DNA of 64,000 bases from Gambelia wislizenii (Eukaryota; Chordata; Lepidosauria; Squamata; Crotaphytidae). Below the pieces are notes generated by a model. It ran no database searches. It was given only the letters and a program-made list of their open reading frames with translations, and was not told where the DNA came from. The stretch spans positions 15,166,501-15,230,500 of the forward strand of contig JAUMIR010000014.1 in the NCBI GenBank assembly GCA_030847615.1, written 5' to 3'. This document shows, in pieces, positions 1 to 10,994 of the stretch. Numbering within the stretch: position 1 is the stretch's first letter; each line of letters begins with the position of its first letter. Position numbers and translations under genes: made by a program.

Positions 1-1622
1 TTTGCGAGAGGGTAAATTTCATTGTATCTTTCCATCATCTTTCCCATTTAGCCAGTTCAATGACTTTGCCTATATCTTGTGCCCATCTGATCATTTGATC
101 TTTCACAATTTCACTTTCCAGTTCTCTCCCTAGGCAGATGTTATAGTATTTTGCCACATGTTGTTTTTTATTATCAAATATAATTCCACCTATTTCATTT
201 TTCCCCATATCGAAGTTCTCTATTCTGAGGTCCATTTTGAATCTTTCATTCAACTGCTTATATGAAAACCAGTTCATTTTATATCCTTTAGTTTCTAGAT
301 GTTCCCTGGAATGTATTTGAATACTTCCATGTGGCTCTCTCTTTAGTATATCCCAATATTTAATCCAGTTTTCATTCCTCAGTTTGGTTCTTCCAAAGAA
401 CGCTTCTTCTGTTGATATCCAAAGAGGGATCTCTTTATAATATTGTTTCTTTATATTGGACCAAATTTTAAAGAGAGCTCTTCTTACTATATGGTTGTTG
501 AAGCCTCTATGATCTTTTCTTTTTCCGTACCACATATATGCGTGCCAACCATAACATAAGTCAAAACCTTCTGGGGCCAATAGTCTATCATTCCTCAGGG
601 AGATCCATTCTTCTAACCACGAAAGCACACACGCTTGGTAATATAATCTTAAGTCCGGTAGGGCACAGCCGCCTTTTTCTTTTTTGTCTATCAGTACTTT
701 CCATTTCACTCTTGGTTTCTTTCCTGCCCAGAGGTATTTTGAAATTTCTGACTGCCAGATTTTAAAGCAATTGTTATTGTAAATGATTGGTAAATTCTGG
801 AAAAGATACATGAATCTGGGCAGAATATTCGTCTTTATTGTTTATATTTTCCCAAGAAGTGATAGATGTAATTTGTTCCACTTAAGTAGGTCAGATTTGA
901 TTTCCTTCCATAGTTTGGTATAATTATTTTCAAATAGGTCCATATTCCTTTTCGTGATCCATACTCCTAGATATTTTTTTTTTCCAATCTTATACCCCAT
1001 TTTACTCGAAATCTTTTCTTCTTGTGCATTTGAGAGATTTTTGGTCAGGACCATTGTTTTGTCTTTGTTTATTTTAAATCCCACTACCTGTGAAAATTCT
1101 TCTAAGGCTCTTCCTACCTCTTCAAGTTGTTTTATCAGATCTTCCAAAAAAATTACTAAATCATCTGCGTATGCTTTTATTTTAAACTCGTGACCTCTGA
1201 TTTTTGTACCTTTGATACTCTCATTTCTTTTAATACTGTTAATTAGTACTTTGATCACAATGATAAAGAGAAGGGGAGAGAGTGGGCATCCCTGCCTTGT
1301 ACCGTTGCTCAATCTAAATTTCTCTGTTTTTTCCCCATTTATCATCAATCGGGCGTGTTGGTCTCAGTATATCTGACTTATCCATTTGATAAATGTATCT
1401 CCCATGTCCATTTTGACTATAACTTTTTTCATAAAGCTCCAATTGACCTTGTCAAATGCCTTTTCGGGATCAATGAAGAACATAGCTAGACCTTTTTCGT
1501 TGTGAGTTTCATAGAATTCAAGGAGGTCTAATATAGTTCTGATGTTGTCTTTCGGGAGTCTATTCGTCAGAAAACCATTTTGGTCCTTTTGTATTATCTC
1601 TGAAAGTATCAGTTGCAATACT
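1..1622 (-). pseudogene. L1-type LINE ORF2 remnant (reverse transcriptase and C-terminal region)
   Basis: A minus-strand reading frame shows L1-clade ORF2 hallmarks in order from high to low coordinates: motif A (FIDPEKAFDKVNW), motif B (NGTRQGCPLSPLLF), motif C (YADD), then the downstream thumb and C-terminal region (ILPRFMYLFQNLPI, KGGCALPDL). The frame is continuous from about 1,618 down to the window edge and is broken by three in-frame stops: TGA at 1364-1366 just before LMINGEKTE, TAA at 842-844 just after SLLGKI, and TGA at 35-37 in the WER-WKD stretch. No frameshift is needed across this span. The 3' end of the element lies outside the window to the left. L1 ORF2 proteins nick DNA and reverse-transcribe their own RNA at the nick; this copy cannot encode one. 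Confidence 0.93.
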
Positions 1623-1745
1623 CTGGTTTCTCTTCAGATCATATAAATCTTTCGCCTTTTCTTTTTTCATTTTCTGAAGTGCAGATTTAGAGGCTTCTCC
1701 CCCTAGTTTGACACATTTGTGGTCTCTGTGAGATACATAATGCTG
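1623..1745 (-). pseudogene. possible L1 ORF2 linker fragment upstream of an internal deletion
   Basis: Directly upstream of the recognisable reverse transcriptase the minus strand encodes, in another frame, a lysine-rich stretch (ALQKMKKEKAKDLYDLKR) like the segment between endonuclease and reverse transcriptase in L1 ORF2. If that is right, the segment between it and motif A has been deleted. The similarity is weak and was judged by eye. Confidence 0.35.
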
Positions 1746-2545
1746 GTTCACATTGTATTTTTAAAATGTCATTAGTACAGTGTTGCATAGCAAATCAACA
1801 ATTTTATCTTTCACAGAAATAAGATAATAGTGCAACTCCTAATCTTCATTAAATGTTCTATTTTCCTCATTCAGTGTTATTTTAAGATTTTTTTCACAGG
1901 GGGAACACATGATGGGTAATAAACCCTGGTGCGGTTTCAAGTTTAGCTGCAGAGCCACCAACTTAAAAAAAAAGGTGGAATTAGAGGTTAGATTCTGAAG
2001 GTCCCCTAGAGTGCGGAAAGCTAAAAGGGGCAATTTTTGAGTCTTTTAAAAATTTTGTATTAGACAAGTCAATTATTTGAGAACAAAAAAGGGTGTTTTA
2101 GAGGTGAAACTGAGGGGGACTTTGAGTGCAGAAAGCAAAAACAGGCAATTTTTAGAGCAGTGTTGGGTGGGGATGGAGAGGATCGTACATCTTGTCAGTG
2201 TACCTCAAGAATGAATGGCCCCGGTTGAGGCCCGAGTCCTGGCAGTGCTACAAATAATCATATCGAAATAAACTGAAGTACCAAAGCCCTTGTACACAGA
2301 CCTTTGTCGACCAACCCCCCCTTTCTTAACTATACTACAACAATGTTTCCTTACAATGCTTACTTTGCTTATCCCACCCCTGTTGCTCCTAGTGCAGACC
2401 CCACGTGCCTTGTGCTGTGGCGCCTTGGTGACAGCGCAGCCTGCTTTGAGAATACAGTTCATGCATATCACATATTATCCTGTAATATCAGCATTAAATT
2501 GAATCATTAACTTAAAGTAAAATTAAATCAATTACTCACCTGCTA
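1746..2545. other. unassigned stretch with an imperfect internal duplication
   Basis: No gene or known repeat recognised. Two blocks about 120 bp apart resemble each other (around 1,971-2,040 and 2,090-2,160): both run from TTAGAGGT through GAGTGCGGAAAGC/GAGTGCAGAAAGC to GGCAATTTTT, suggesting an old tandem duplication. Confidence 0.4.
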
Positions 2546-2645
2546 TCGTGACAGCCCACAATACTACTACACACATAACACTGCACACACAATACTATAC
2601 AATTCACAATACTACTACACGTGGACTACACACCACACAATTCAT
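2546..2645. repeat. low-complexity CA/ACT-rich tract
   Basis: The sequence is dominated by CACA, ACTACTACAC and ATACTAC words without a strict period. A short open frame here is a by-product of composition, not a gene. Confidence 0.6.
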
Positions 2646-3198
2646 GGAGCAACTGACTGACTATGAAACTGACTGTGCAGTCCACTGTTGCTGGTGGACT
2701 GCAGCGACAGTGGACTGTGCTGTTGCCCATGCAGCATAAAGTGTTATCCAGGTTTATCATGCTAGTTGAAAGTGGGTTGAAATGTGCTGTAAGGATCATG
2801 ATTAAATTTCATCCGTGCCATGACTGTTGAGTCAGCACACTACAGTGGGCAGCAGCGTGCAGCCATTAATAGTTAAAGGGTTAAGGTGTTAAGTATTCTA
2901 AGGGAATATTGTTTAGTGTAGTTTAAAAAGGGGTTAAGGTTGAAGTGCAGGACAGCACGTGCGAGGTGACACAAACAATATGAAATATATGATAAGGCTG
3001 CAAAGAAAACTTCAAAAGGTCACGGGTTCCCCACCCCGGATTAGACTGAGACTCCCATCATTATTCCCGGACAGGCACTTGGGATGTGGGTAGAGTCTTA
3101 ATCCAACACACAGGAAGGTGTCCATTTGGAGAAGGCTCCTTTATAGAAACAGAATGCTGAGTTGAATAATTCTATAGGGATTGCTGAAGGTTGACAAA
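2646..3198. other. no recognisable feature
   Basis: I see no coding region, repeat family or structured element in this stretch. Confidence 0.5.
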
Positions 3199-3965
3199 GG
3201 GGTTTTTAGATGGTGAAAATACTCCTCGTAGAATGCAACTAGAAATCATAGAATCATAGAGTTGGAAGAGACCACAAGAGCCATCCAGCCCAACCCCCTT
3301 CTGCCATGCAGGAATACACAATCAAAACATTCCCGACAGATGGCCATCCAGCCCCTGTTTAAAAACCTCCAAAGAAGGAGACTCCACCACACTACAATTT
3401 GTAAAGAATATGTTTTGCCCTAACACACCACGAATGAGATGTGCAGTATTCGGAAGAAAGGGGGCTAAAAACTCTCTCTACTGCAGGAGAAAAACCTTTG
3501 TGGATCTTTGTGAAGTTTTTCAAATAATGCATGGCCATGCACATTACCTCTCATTTGGACATCCAATTTGGGATGCTGTGCATTCTTGGTGAGGGCGGAA
3601 GTGTGCAGCGAGTTGTTGGACATATGGGCAGGGGAGCAAACAAGTAGCCGGAAGCACTATTTTTGTCTTTTGTATTATCGAGTGTGCACTTTTTTGCTGC
3701 ACTGAGGCGACCAAAGGGCTTTTTATAAGTGGATTTACAAGTTAAAAAAAAATACTGTGCAGTGGTGACATGTGTGGAGAATAATAATGAGCTATAATCT
3801 CAGCCACCATCTTGATTTGCAGGTATGGCTGCATGTTCATTTCAAAAGTGGACAGCTTTGTATGCAGTTGATTTTGCCAAAAGACCATGAAGACAAATAA
3901 GCACTGCTGCAAATTTGCAATAATGTGCACCAATCTGCATTACATCTTCTCATCTAGACAAGCCC
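3199..3965 (+). mobile_element. non-autonomous DNA transposon (GGGTTTAGATGGTGAAAA family), copy 1, interrupted by a CR1 end
   Basis: The left end reads GGGGTTTTTAGATGGTG and the right end CATCTAGACAAGCCC, which are imperfect inverted repeats. Possible 3-bp target duplications (AAA, 3196-3198 and 3966-3968) flank it. The interior matches, in opposite orientation, the element at 7,584-8,231 (shared stretch around 'atcttgatttgcaggtatg'), and part of 27,102-27,629 (shared 'attcggaagaaagggggcta' versus 'atttggaaagagaggggtcc'). A CR1 3' end lies inside at 3,241-3,396. The 3-bp duplications fit PIF/Harbinger-type mobility. Confidence 0.65.
3241..3396 (-). mobile_element. CR1 LINE 3' end, truncated, inside a MITE
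   Basis: This is the reverse complement of the CR1 3' end found throughout the window: the ATTCTATG tail and 'ggtctcttccaactc' lie at the left, followed by 'ggatggccatctgtc' and 'cctccaaagaaggag'. It is severely 5'-truncated, keeping about 150 bp. Confidence 0.9.
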
Positions 3966-3966
3966 A

Positions 3967-4485
3967 AAGTGTCACCAAGGTGGCACAGGTTTTCAGGTTC
4001 TCCTGGTCTTCTTAATCAGGTATGATAATGCAAAGGTTAAGGAATGTGAGAGAGGCAAAAAATCTAAAAGCCTGGCCTGATGGATCAAAATCATTCAATT
4101 TTGCATGCATGTAAGGCCATTTACAAAGACAGATGTCCCAAGTGGAAAACTAGCCCTGACATTTTTAGATATTAAGCAGTGCAGAAGGGCATACCGTGAT
4201 CTAATTAAACAGTGAATCACCACTCATGAAGGTTTCCATGAGAGGCAATTCACTTTTTTTGGTCAGAAAAAGGGTTTGGGGAATCTGGAAGGGATCAAGG
4301 GTCTCTCTCACACACAAACACACACTAGCACAAAAGAAAGTGTGAGGAAGATTGGGGAAGATGCAAGTGAACTTTCTCCCGCAAGCACAGCTGGCCACTA
4401 GATGGCAGAACTGGACAAAAATTAATCATCATATTCCACGTTAGGTTGAGAAAGGAAGAGTGGCGTGCAGTGACTGAAGCACTAT
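3967..4485. other. no recognisable feature
   Basis: I see nothing beyond a short CA-rich tract near 4,310-4,330. Confidence 0.5.
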
Positions 4486-4668
4486 AGCCTGATGCACAAT
4501 GGGCACCAATGCACATCAGAGTGCTCCATGATGTTTCTCTGGAGATTGGCAAGGAAGTGCCTTGCCAAGGAAGTGCACAACAGAAGCACACTGGAGCACT
4601 CTTGCTAGTGCCTCAATGCACATCCTTTCAATTCACTAATAGTTTTGTTGCGCTTGTGCAATGTACTT
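4486..4668 (+). repeat. unclassified dispersed repeat (GGAGCACTC..AATTCACTAA)
   Basis: About 65 bp here (roughly 4,589-4,655: 'ggagcactcttgctagtgcc', 'cattcctttcaattcactaa'-like text) matches 16,895-16,960 ('ggagcactcctgccagtgcc', 'cttcacaattcactaacag'). Looser echoes with TGCACAT/GGCACT words occur near 8,770-8,880 and 15,490-15,620. The family was not recognised. Confidence 0.45.
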
Positions 4669-4670
4669 AC

Positions 4671-5038
4671 GGTATGTATTTTGCATGTGAAAAGGACCTT
4701 GAGATTATCATTGATCATGAGCCAGCACTGTGATGCTGCAGCAAAGAAGACAAATGCTATCTTAGCCTTAATAGAACCATACTTTCCAAGTCAAGAGAAG
4801 TAATAAGTATGGAGCAATGGATTCAAACTACAGGAAAAGAGATTCCACCTAAATATTAGGAAGAACTTCCCAGTGGTCAGAGGTGTTCGGCTGCCTTGGA
4901 GTGTGATGGAGTCTCCGTCTTTGGAAGTTTTTTATGATGATCATCTGCTGGGAGTGTTTTGATTGTGTCTTCCTGCATGGCAGAAAACGGGTGAACTTGA
5001 TGGCCCTTGTGGTCTCTTCCAACTCTATGATTCTGTGA
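4671..5038 (+). mobile_element. CR1 LINE 3' fragment with an internal deletion
   Basis: The first part encodes a broken version of the CR1 stretch ERDLGVLVDHKL (here KDLEIIIDHEPAL). It then jumps to the ORF2 C-terminus ([17 protein letters not shown]) and the typical 3' end with ATTCTGTG. The middle of the C-terminal region is missing between about 4,805 and 4,812. Confidence 0.85.
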
Positions 5039-5578
5039 TAGTTTCATTGTATCCTGTGCTGGTCAGACCTCATTTGGAGTACTGTGTTCAGTTGTGGGCA
5101 CCTCATTTTAAGGAGTTTATAGAGAAGCTGGAGCAGGATGAGAAAAGGGCAACAAGGGTTATAAGAGATATGATCATGTGATGAGAGGTTGAAGGATCTG
5201 GCCCTGTTCACCTTGGTGAAGAGAAGACTGAGAGGTGACATGATTGCACTCTTTAAATACCATCTCAAGGGCTGTCACAGAGAGAGGGTGCAGGCTTGTT
5301 CTCTGCTGCCTCAGAGGGTTGAATCAGGCCTAATGGTTTGAAGTTGCAGGAGAGCAGATTTTGATTCAACATTCAAAGGGACTTCTTGATGTTAAAATGG
5401 TGGTTTGGCAGTGGAACCAATTGCCCAGAGAGGTGGTGGGGTCTCCTTCTCTGGACGTCTTCCCAAGCAGGCTGGGCTGCTTCCTGCTGGGGATGCTCTA
5501 GCTGGAGATCCTGCACTGAGCAGGGAGTTGGACCTGATGGCCCATAAGGAGACCCTCCCAACTCTGTGATTCTGTTCA
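5039..5578 (+). mobile_element. older CR1 LINE 3' fragment
   Basis: The sequence follows the CR1 ORF2 C-terminus ([19 protein letters not shown], a diverged [15 protein letters not shown] region, RQWNQLPREVV-like text) and ends with a diverged 'ccaactctgtgattctg' tail. It differs from the younger copies throughout, and frameshifts and stops are frequent. It abuts the previous CR1 tail directly. Confidence 0.82.
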
Positions 5579-7423
5579 TAAAGTCACAAAAGGTAGACTG
5601 TGAGGCAAGATCTCAGCCAACATTTCTTCAGGAGGGGACTCTTGCACCTTTTAAAGAATTACACAAAGGAAGGGATTTGGACATGTGTACTTAAGGATTC
5701 TCCGATGGGGAAGAGAAACAGCTACAGTAATTGATGTTGCCTCTTCCATATAGGAAGGAACAAGTAACTTTTGCATCTGTAGATGTTAGCCAGTAGAGAG
5801 CGAGTGAGCTGGGGTTTTAGATGCAGGCCAAAATCATGTTGGTGCCCTGGGACAGGCGATTTTCCAATAAACAGCAGCAAAACACATAGAAATGGAAATG
5901 GAAATGGAAATTAGTTCTAGATTCAGTTTGGGGTAATTTGGAGGGGCAGTGGGCAACTGCTGGGCAACATTGGCCACCTTTGCAGTTTCCCACTTCTGTT
6001 TCAAGCTCCCCTCCCCCAATTTGCTTCTGAATTTTGGTGGGCAGTTTCCTGTTGATTTTCAAACAGCAGAGTGGGGAGAGTGGCCTGTGGCAATTCCCAG
6101 AATAAGTTTGTGAAATTGGCCCCTGGATCTGCTGCAGTTGCCCACCCCTGCTTTAAAAACTCAGGCCATCACTCCCCACAACTCTGCATTATAAAAGGCC
6201 AGCTGGCATCCTACATTGCAGTTACGGTTTCATAACCTGGAGTTACAGATCCACGGCTGCTCCTTAGTCAGCCATGTTCCATAAATGCCCACCTTAAAAG
6301 CCAGGGAGCTACTGGTTGCACCACAGCTCGGCAGTGGGAGAGGGCTAGCTGTGTTAGCCTCAGTGAAGTCATTCTGCTGGCTCATCCAAGTCCACCCAAA
6401 CTGGATGTTAAAGATGTGGAGATTGGGGAGGTTAAAAGGGGAACCAGAAGTAGCAAAGGAGAAGAGAGGGAGGAAGAGACCAGATCCTCCAGAGCTGCAG
6501 GTAGAGCTGGGAATGTGGATACTGTCCATTGGATCTGTTCCCAAGGCCTTTAGGAAGCAGCAGCCAGGCACAGAGCTGGGGGAGCACCATTGCTGACTCC
6601 TGGGATCAAAGCAGGGAGGCAGCAAACGTCCCCAAGTGAAGGGAAACTGGGACATGTTTACACATGCATGCATTTTTTGGGGGGGAGGAAGAATCATTTG
6701 TCAATTATTTTGCATGACACCACCAGTCATGGTGAAGCACCTAACTCAGCCACATGCCTGGAGGAGGTCCCTGGAGTTCAAGGTGGGTTTGGGAAGTTGA
6801 GTCCTTAGATCATTTTGCAGCTACTTTTAAGGTGGGGTTTGGGCAGGGGTCAAGTCCTCAAGTCATTTGCAGTTATATTTACATAGTGATGAATGCAATT
6901 AAGGACTTTGACCACTGAGACATGGTCACCCTCCCAAAATTATCACAATGCCAGAAGGTGTAACAAGTTACTCTCTTCCTTCCTCTCTGTCACCCCCCCC
7001 CACAAAAAAACCTGCTGGACTCAACTACAGCTGTGCATAATGAGAGTGGTTATCGAGGGACCAGGTGGATTAATGTGGGAAAGCAATTGATGAAGGTGGA
7101 GGCGGGCGGGGTGGAGGGGAGATGCTTTGCTGGAGCTTCCAATCAATGTGAATCTTGGAGAAGGAGGAGGAGGAATGAGCACTTCAAAAGGAGGTGAGGG
7201 GAAGCATCAGAGAACAATTGAATGCTTTTAGAGATCCCAGATGGCAGTCCAGCCTGCAGCGATTATAGAAATGCAGCCCAGCACACACTGAACGTTCAAA
7301 CAATGTGTTCTCCCTCCAGTGGCTTTGACATGAATCTTTCACCCTTTATGGGGAGCAAGTGACTCCAGGGATGGAGTGGGCAACTGGCAAATCCAAGAAA
7401 AAGGGAAAGGTATAGAAATACGG
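5579..7423. other. no recognisable gene; unassigned sequence
   Basis: Open frames on both strands at 6,230-6,697 overlap each other, show no family motif and lack splice context, so I do not treat them as genes. Short simple repeats occur (GGAAAT)n near 5,885 and a G run near 6,679. Confidence 0.5.
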
Positions 7424-8280
7424 GGAGCCAGCCTGGCATAGTGGTCTGAGTGTTGGGCTATGACTCTGGAGACCCAGGTTCGAATCCCCGCTCAGCTATG
7501 AAAACCCACTGGGTGACCTTGGGCAAGTCACACACTCTCAGCCCTCAGAAAACCCTGTGAGAAGTTCACCTTAGGGTCACCATGGGCTTGTATATATGAG
7601 GCAATAAAATGTGGATTGGTGTGCAGTAATGCCAATTCACAGCAGCTTTCATTTGTCTCCACAGGTTTTTTTTAAGACTGCAGATATACGAAGGTATCTA
7701 CTTTTGATGTTCAAATGGGCATGCCTGCAAATCAAGATGGTGGGCACAAATGAATTACTCATGTTTTTATCATCACCAGTTGCTACTGCTGAACAGTATT
7801 TAAAAAAAAACAAAAACCCAAGGTACGGAAATGCAATCTTCCACTTAAATATACAGGACCAAAAAAAGAGAGACTGTTTTGTTGCCTCAGCGCATGATTG
7901 CTACAGCAAAAATCCAACATGGCAGTTCCAGGCACTTGCCTTGCCAGCAAGCTCTGGCCCCTGCGCATGTCAGACCAATCAGCTCTCCATTTCCACTCTT
8001 ATTGGTAAAGTGCAGCAAAGCGAATCAGTTGTTCCAATGAACAGGAACGCACATTTCCATCACAGTATTTAAAAAAAAAAATGGGAAAAGCCGCAAAGGC
8101 TTTTCCTGTGGAGTATTTGGAGTTTTTGGCCCCCTCCTTCTGAATAAGGCAAAATGATGTGGGATTCCGTTAGGACAAAAGGTATTCTCCTCAAATTCTA
8201 TGAGGAGCTTTTTCACCATCTAGACAACCCCCATAAGTTGGAAAGGACCTGAAGGTACACAACAACAACAACAACAGTAG
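7424..8280 (+). mobile_element. tRNA-derived SINE split by a MITE insertion
   Basis: The head (7,424-7,583) has the tRNA-like promoter: an A-box-like TGGCATAGTGGTCTGAG and a perfect B box GGTTCGAATCC at 7,477-7,487, followed by the body GGGCAAGTCACAC..CTCAGCC..TTAGGGTCACCAT. The tail resumes at 8,232 with CATAAGTTGG..ACCTGAAGG and ends in (CAA)n to 8,280. A 648-bp MITE lies between the two parts with CAT duplicated. RNA polymerase III would transcribe an intact copy; a LINE supplies reverse transcriptase in trans. This is a SINE, not a working tRNA gene. Confidence 0.85.
7584..8231 (-). mobile_element. non-autonomous DNA transposon (GGGTTTAGATGGTGAAAA family), copy 2, inside a SINE
   Basis: The ends are GGGCTTGTATATATG (left) and CATCTAGACAACCCC (right), imperfect inverted repeats. 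CAT is duplicated at 7581-7583 and 8232-8234, and removing the element restores the SINE sequence ACCAT-AAG. The interior is homologous to 3,199-3,965 in inverted orientation. A short internal hairpin flanks the right end ('ctcctcaaattctatgaggag'). No transposase is encoded. The 3-bp duplication fits PIF/Harbinger-type mobility. Confidence 0.8.
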
Positions 8281-8377
8281 ATAGAGGATTGCATGGAAGA
8301 GAGATCTAAGATTCTCCCTCCTCCAATAAACCTGATTTGGTGTAGTCAGGTAGGCTAGTATTCTCTATCAACTATCT

Positions 8378-8692
8378 AGGGGCTTACTGTAATCCAAAGA
8401 AAAGCGTCAGTTTTCCATGCTACCTTCCATGAATGTTCCACCTTTCATGCTGCCTTACTGCATGACGTTGTCATTCTTTCATTCCAGTCCTGTGGGGGAC
8501 CGAGGTAAAACTGTGTCTTTTTGGTAACTGGAAAAACCTGTTAGCAAGATGATGTGGTTTTACCTCGGTCCCCCACAGGACCGAATGAAAGAACACCAGA
8601 AGAACAATGATGTCATGTAGTAAGGCAGCATGGAAGATGGAACACTCCTGCTGAACTGCCGCTTTACTTCAGAGTGCAGTAAGCCCCTTTGT
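8378..8692. mobile_element. foldback (palindromic) DNA element, copy 1
   Basis: Two arms of about 135 bp are inverted copies of each other. The left starts AGGGGCTTACTG and the right ends CAGTAAGCCCCT; the arms meet at a short spacer near 8,514-8,546 between 'gaccgaggtaaaac' and 'gttttacctcggtc'. A homologous copy lies at 50,594-50,898. There is no coding capacity. The mobilising superfamily is not identified, because the target duplication is unclear. Confidence 0.75.
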
Positions 8693-9245
8693 TAAGTATA
8701 CTTAATGAAATTACCATCAGAATCCTATAAATGCCCTTTACTTAATGCAACTTCATGTATACTTAGCTAAGTAAAAGAGGCACTGAGATGTGTATCAGGA
8801 CACTAGCAAGTATCCCATATATGCATCAGGACTGATGCACATCAGCTAACAATGCACAATGTGCATCAGGCACTCTGCCAGCTCTACTATGTAGTAACGT
8901 AACAGCAGCCCTCTGCTGAATACAGATGTTACAAAACTGACCAATTCTAATTCCCATGTCTGTATGTCCACTTACAAAGACGCAACTCCAATACAGGATT
9001 CTGGTCAACTTCTCCTGGCCTGACTTCTCCAAACACGAGAGAAATAGCATTCACCTGTGCTCTGATCATTGGCAGGATGGACCTCCTTCTCTGCATGCAG
9101 CAGTAAAGTAGGTTGGGGGGAAGTTACAACCATGGCAATATTGTCATAATTGTAACTAAGTAACAATTGTTATTACAGCCCCCCCCCACGTGAATCCATG
9201 GAGATAAGTTTCCCGGACTTACCGCAGATATATGAAACCACATTA
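8693..9245. other. no recognisable gene
   Basis: Nothing recognised except loose echoes of the repeat listed at 4,486 near 8,770-8,880. Confidence 0.45.
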
Positions 9246-9453
9246 CAGTCGTCCCTTCACATTTGTGGGGGTTAGGTTCAGAAGACCCCCGCGAATGTGA
9301 AAAATCCATGAATAATAACAGCCCCACCCACCCTCCCAAAAGTGGTGACAGGGCTTTAGAGGCCCCGTCGCCACTTTCCCCCCTCCCCAGAGTGGCAAAC
9401 CGTGAATATGTGGAACCGCAAGTGTGGAGGCTGCAAATATGGAGGGAGGACTG
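9246..9453. mobile_element. Tigger/pogo-like MITE with TA target duplication
   Basis: Inverted ends CAGTCGTCCCTTCACATTTG and CAAATATGGAGGGAGGACTG are flanked by TA at 9244-9245 and 9454-9455. CAG..CTG ends and a TA duplication are typical of the Tc1/mariner superfamily, here like Tigger/pogo MITEs. There is no coding capacity. Confidence 0.82.
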
Positions 9454-9537
9454 TATATAGATTCGAACTGGAGAACCTAGAAAATGCCTAGCAAGGAGAC
9501 CTCTCTTGGCATCTGGTGCAACTCTTTGGTCAACTTC

Positions 9538-9583
9538 TGGGGGTCCTGGAACCAAACTCCAGTGGATATCAAGGGCCCACTAT
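9538..9583 (-). mobile_element. fragment of a Tigger-like MITE
   Basis: The sequence 'gggtcctggaaccaaactcc' to 'aagggcccactata' is the reverse complement of the left end of the element at 56,161-56,400. Only about 45 bp remain. Confidence 0.7.
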
Positions 9584-9699
9584 AGCCACTGACTGTCTTC
9601 TTAAGCGACTTCTTTGTTGTTAGCTCTGTACTTTTCCATTTGATGGCATAGAGCACCCTTACGGCAATAATCATGTAATGCAGCATTTTGTAGTTTTGA

Positions 9700-10006
9700 A
9701 GTTTAAAATGGTTGTCTGGGATTCCTATTAATATTAAATTCCTATTAATATTAAATCTAGATCCAGTTGTATTTTACATTTTAATATCTCTTGTAGCCAT
9801 ACCTGAAATTCCTTCAAGAAGCTTTTTGCTTTGGCACATGTCCACTACATGTGGAAAAAGTACCATCTTGTTTCTGACATTTCCAACAAATCTTGTTAGA
9901 CTATTTATAGATTTTAGAGATTTTAGATGGCATCAAGTACCACCCAAATACCATTTTGCAGACATTTTCTTTAAGATAATTTCAGGATTAAAAAAATATA
10001 TCATAG
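9700..10006 (-). pseudogene. L1 ORF2 C-terminal fragment
   Basis: On the minus strand, shifting frames encode the L1 C-terminal zinc-knuckle-like region (CWKCQKQDGTFFHMWWTC in one frame, with the two cysteine pairs and the histidine). This matches the squamate L1 C-terminus and is the part missing from the L1 at the left window edge. An 18-bp tandem duplication ('attcctattaatattaa' twice) lies at 9,721-9,756. Confidence 0.7.
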
Positions 10007-10107
10007 AATCATAGATATCCAAATGATGTTTTTGTTATTCTAGGAGATTATCACTTTAGGACTATAGCACTATTAGCACTTTAGGATTATAGCACTATAG
10101 CACTATA

Positions 10108-10318
10108 ACTCTGAGAGCCAGCATGGTGTAGTGATTTGAGTGTTGAACTAGGACTCTGGGATATCTGGGTTCAAATCCCTGCTCAGCCTTGGGCAAGTCA
10201 CACTGTTCACAGCCTCACAGGAATGCAATTATTGACAACCACTCCGGAACAAATCTTGCCAAGACAACCTCATGAAAGGTTTACCTTAGGGCCACCATAA
10301 GTCAGAAACAACACCTAT
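10108..10318 (+). mobile_element. tRNA-derived SINE
   Basis: The order is A-box-like TGGTGTAGTGATTTGAG, B box GGTTCAAATCC, GGGCAAGTCACAC, AATCTTGCCAAGA, and the tail GGCCACCATAAGTCAGAAAC. The (CAA)n tail is short, and a minus-strand CR1 end abuts it at once. Confidence 0.87.
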
Positions 10319-10738
10319 CATAGAATCACAGAGTTGGAAGAGACCACAAGGGCCAACTAGCCCAACCCCCTGCCCTGTAGGAACACACAACCAAAGCACT
10401 CCTGATAGATGGCCATCCAGCCTCTGTTTAGAAGTTCCCAAAGAAGGAGACTCCGCCACACTCCCAGGCAGTGCATTCCACTGCCAAACAGATCTTACCA
10501 ACTTCCTAATGAAATCGCTTTTCTTCTAGTTTGAGTCAATTGCTCGGCATCCTAGTCTCTGGAGCAGCAGAAAACAAGCTTGTTCCATCCTCAGTACGAC
10601 ATCCCTTCAAATATTTGAACATGGCTATCATGTCACCTCTTAACCTTCTCTTCTCTAGGCTAAACATACCCCGCTCCCTAAACCGCTCCTCATAGGGCTT
10701 GGTTTCCAGACCTTTTACCATTTTGGTTGTTATTCTTC
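10318..10738 (-). mobile_element. CR1 LINE 3' fragment
   Basis: The reverse strand reads the CR1 ORF2 C-terminus from [19 protein letters not shown] through [18 protein letters not shown] to the 3' end and ATTCTATG tail. It is 5'-truncated at about 10,738, with local frameshifts. Confidence 0.9.
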
Positions 10739-10994
10739 ATAGAGATTGCATAGCACTGTGATGGTATATGTCCGCATGTGGTTCTTTACACTACACTAAG
10801 GGCTTATTGAATAGAGGCCTGGATGACCCCCTTTGTTGCACCCCTTTACCACCAAAGGTAACTCCTTACAAGTAATTGTATGATCTGTAACTAACTTCTG
10901 ACTACTGCACCATCAAGACAGAGGTACACACAGCAATCCACAGTAATGATTTTCTGAACTCTGGTGAGAGTACCACAGTGTGCTACACATAGGG
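10739..10994. other. no recognisable feature
   Basis: Short unassigned spacer between a CR1 end and a MITE-like element. Confidence 0.4.

Noticed and set aside
6230..6697. 155-codon open frame on minus (and 103 codons on plus, 6,285-6,596) as a host gene
   Set aside because: Overlapping frames on both strands, no recognisable domain, no splice or promoter context; GC-rich composition explains them.
7477..7487. Perfect B box GGTTCGAATCC suggesting a tRNA gene
   Set aside because: It is followed by the SINE body and (CAA)n tail, and the upstream arm cannot fold as a full tRNA; this is a tRNA-derived SINE.
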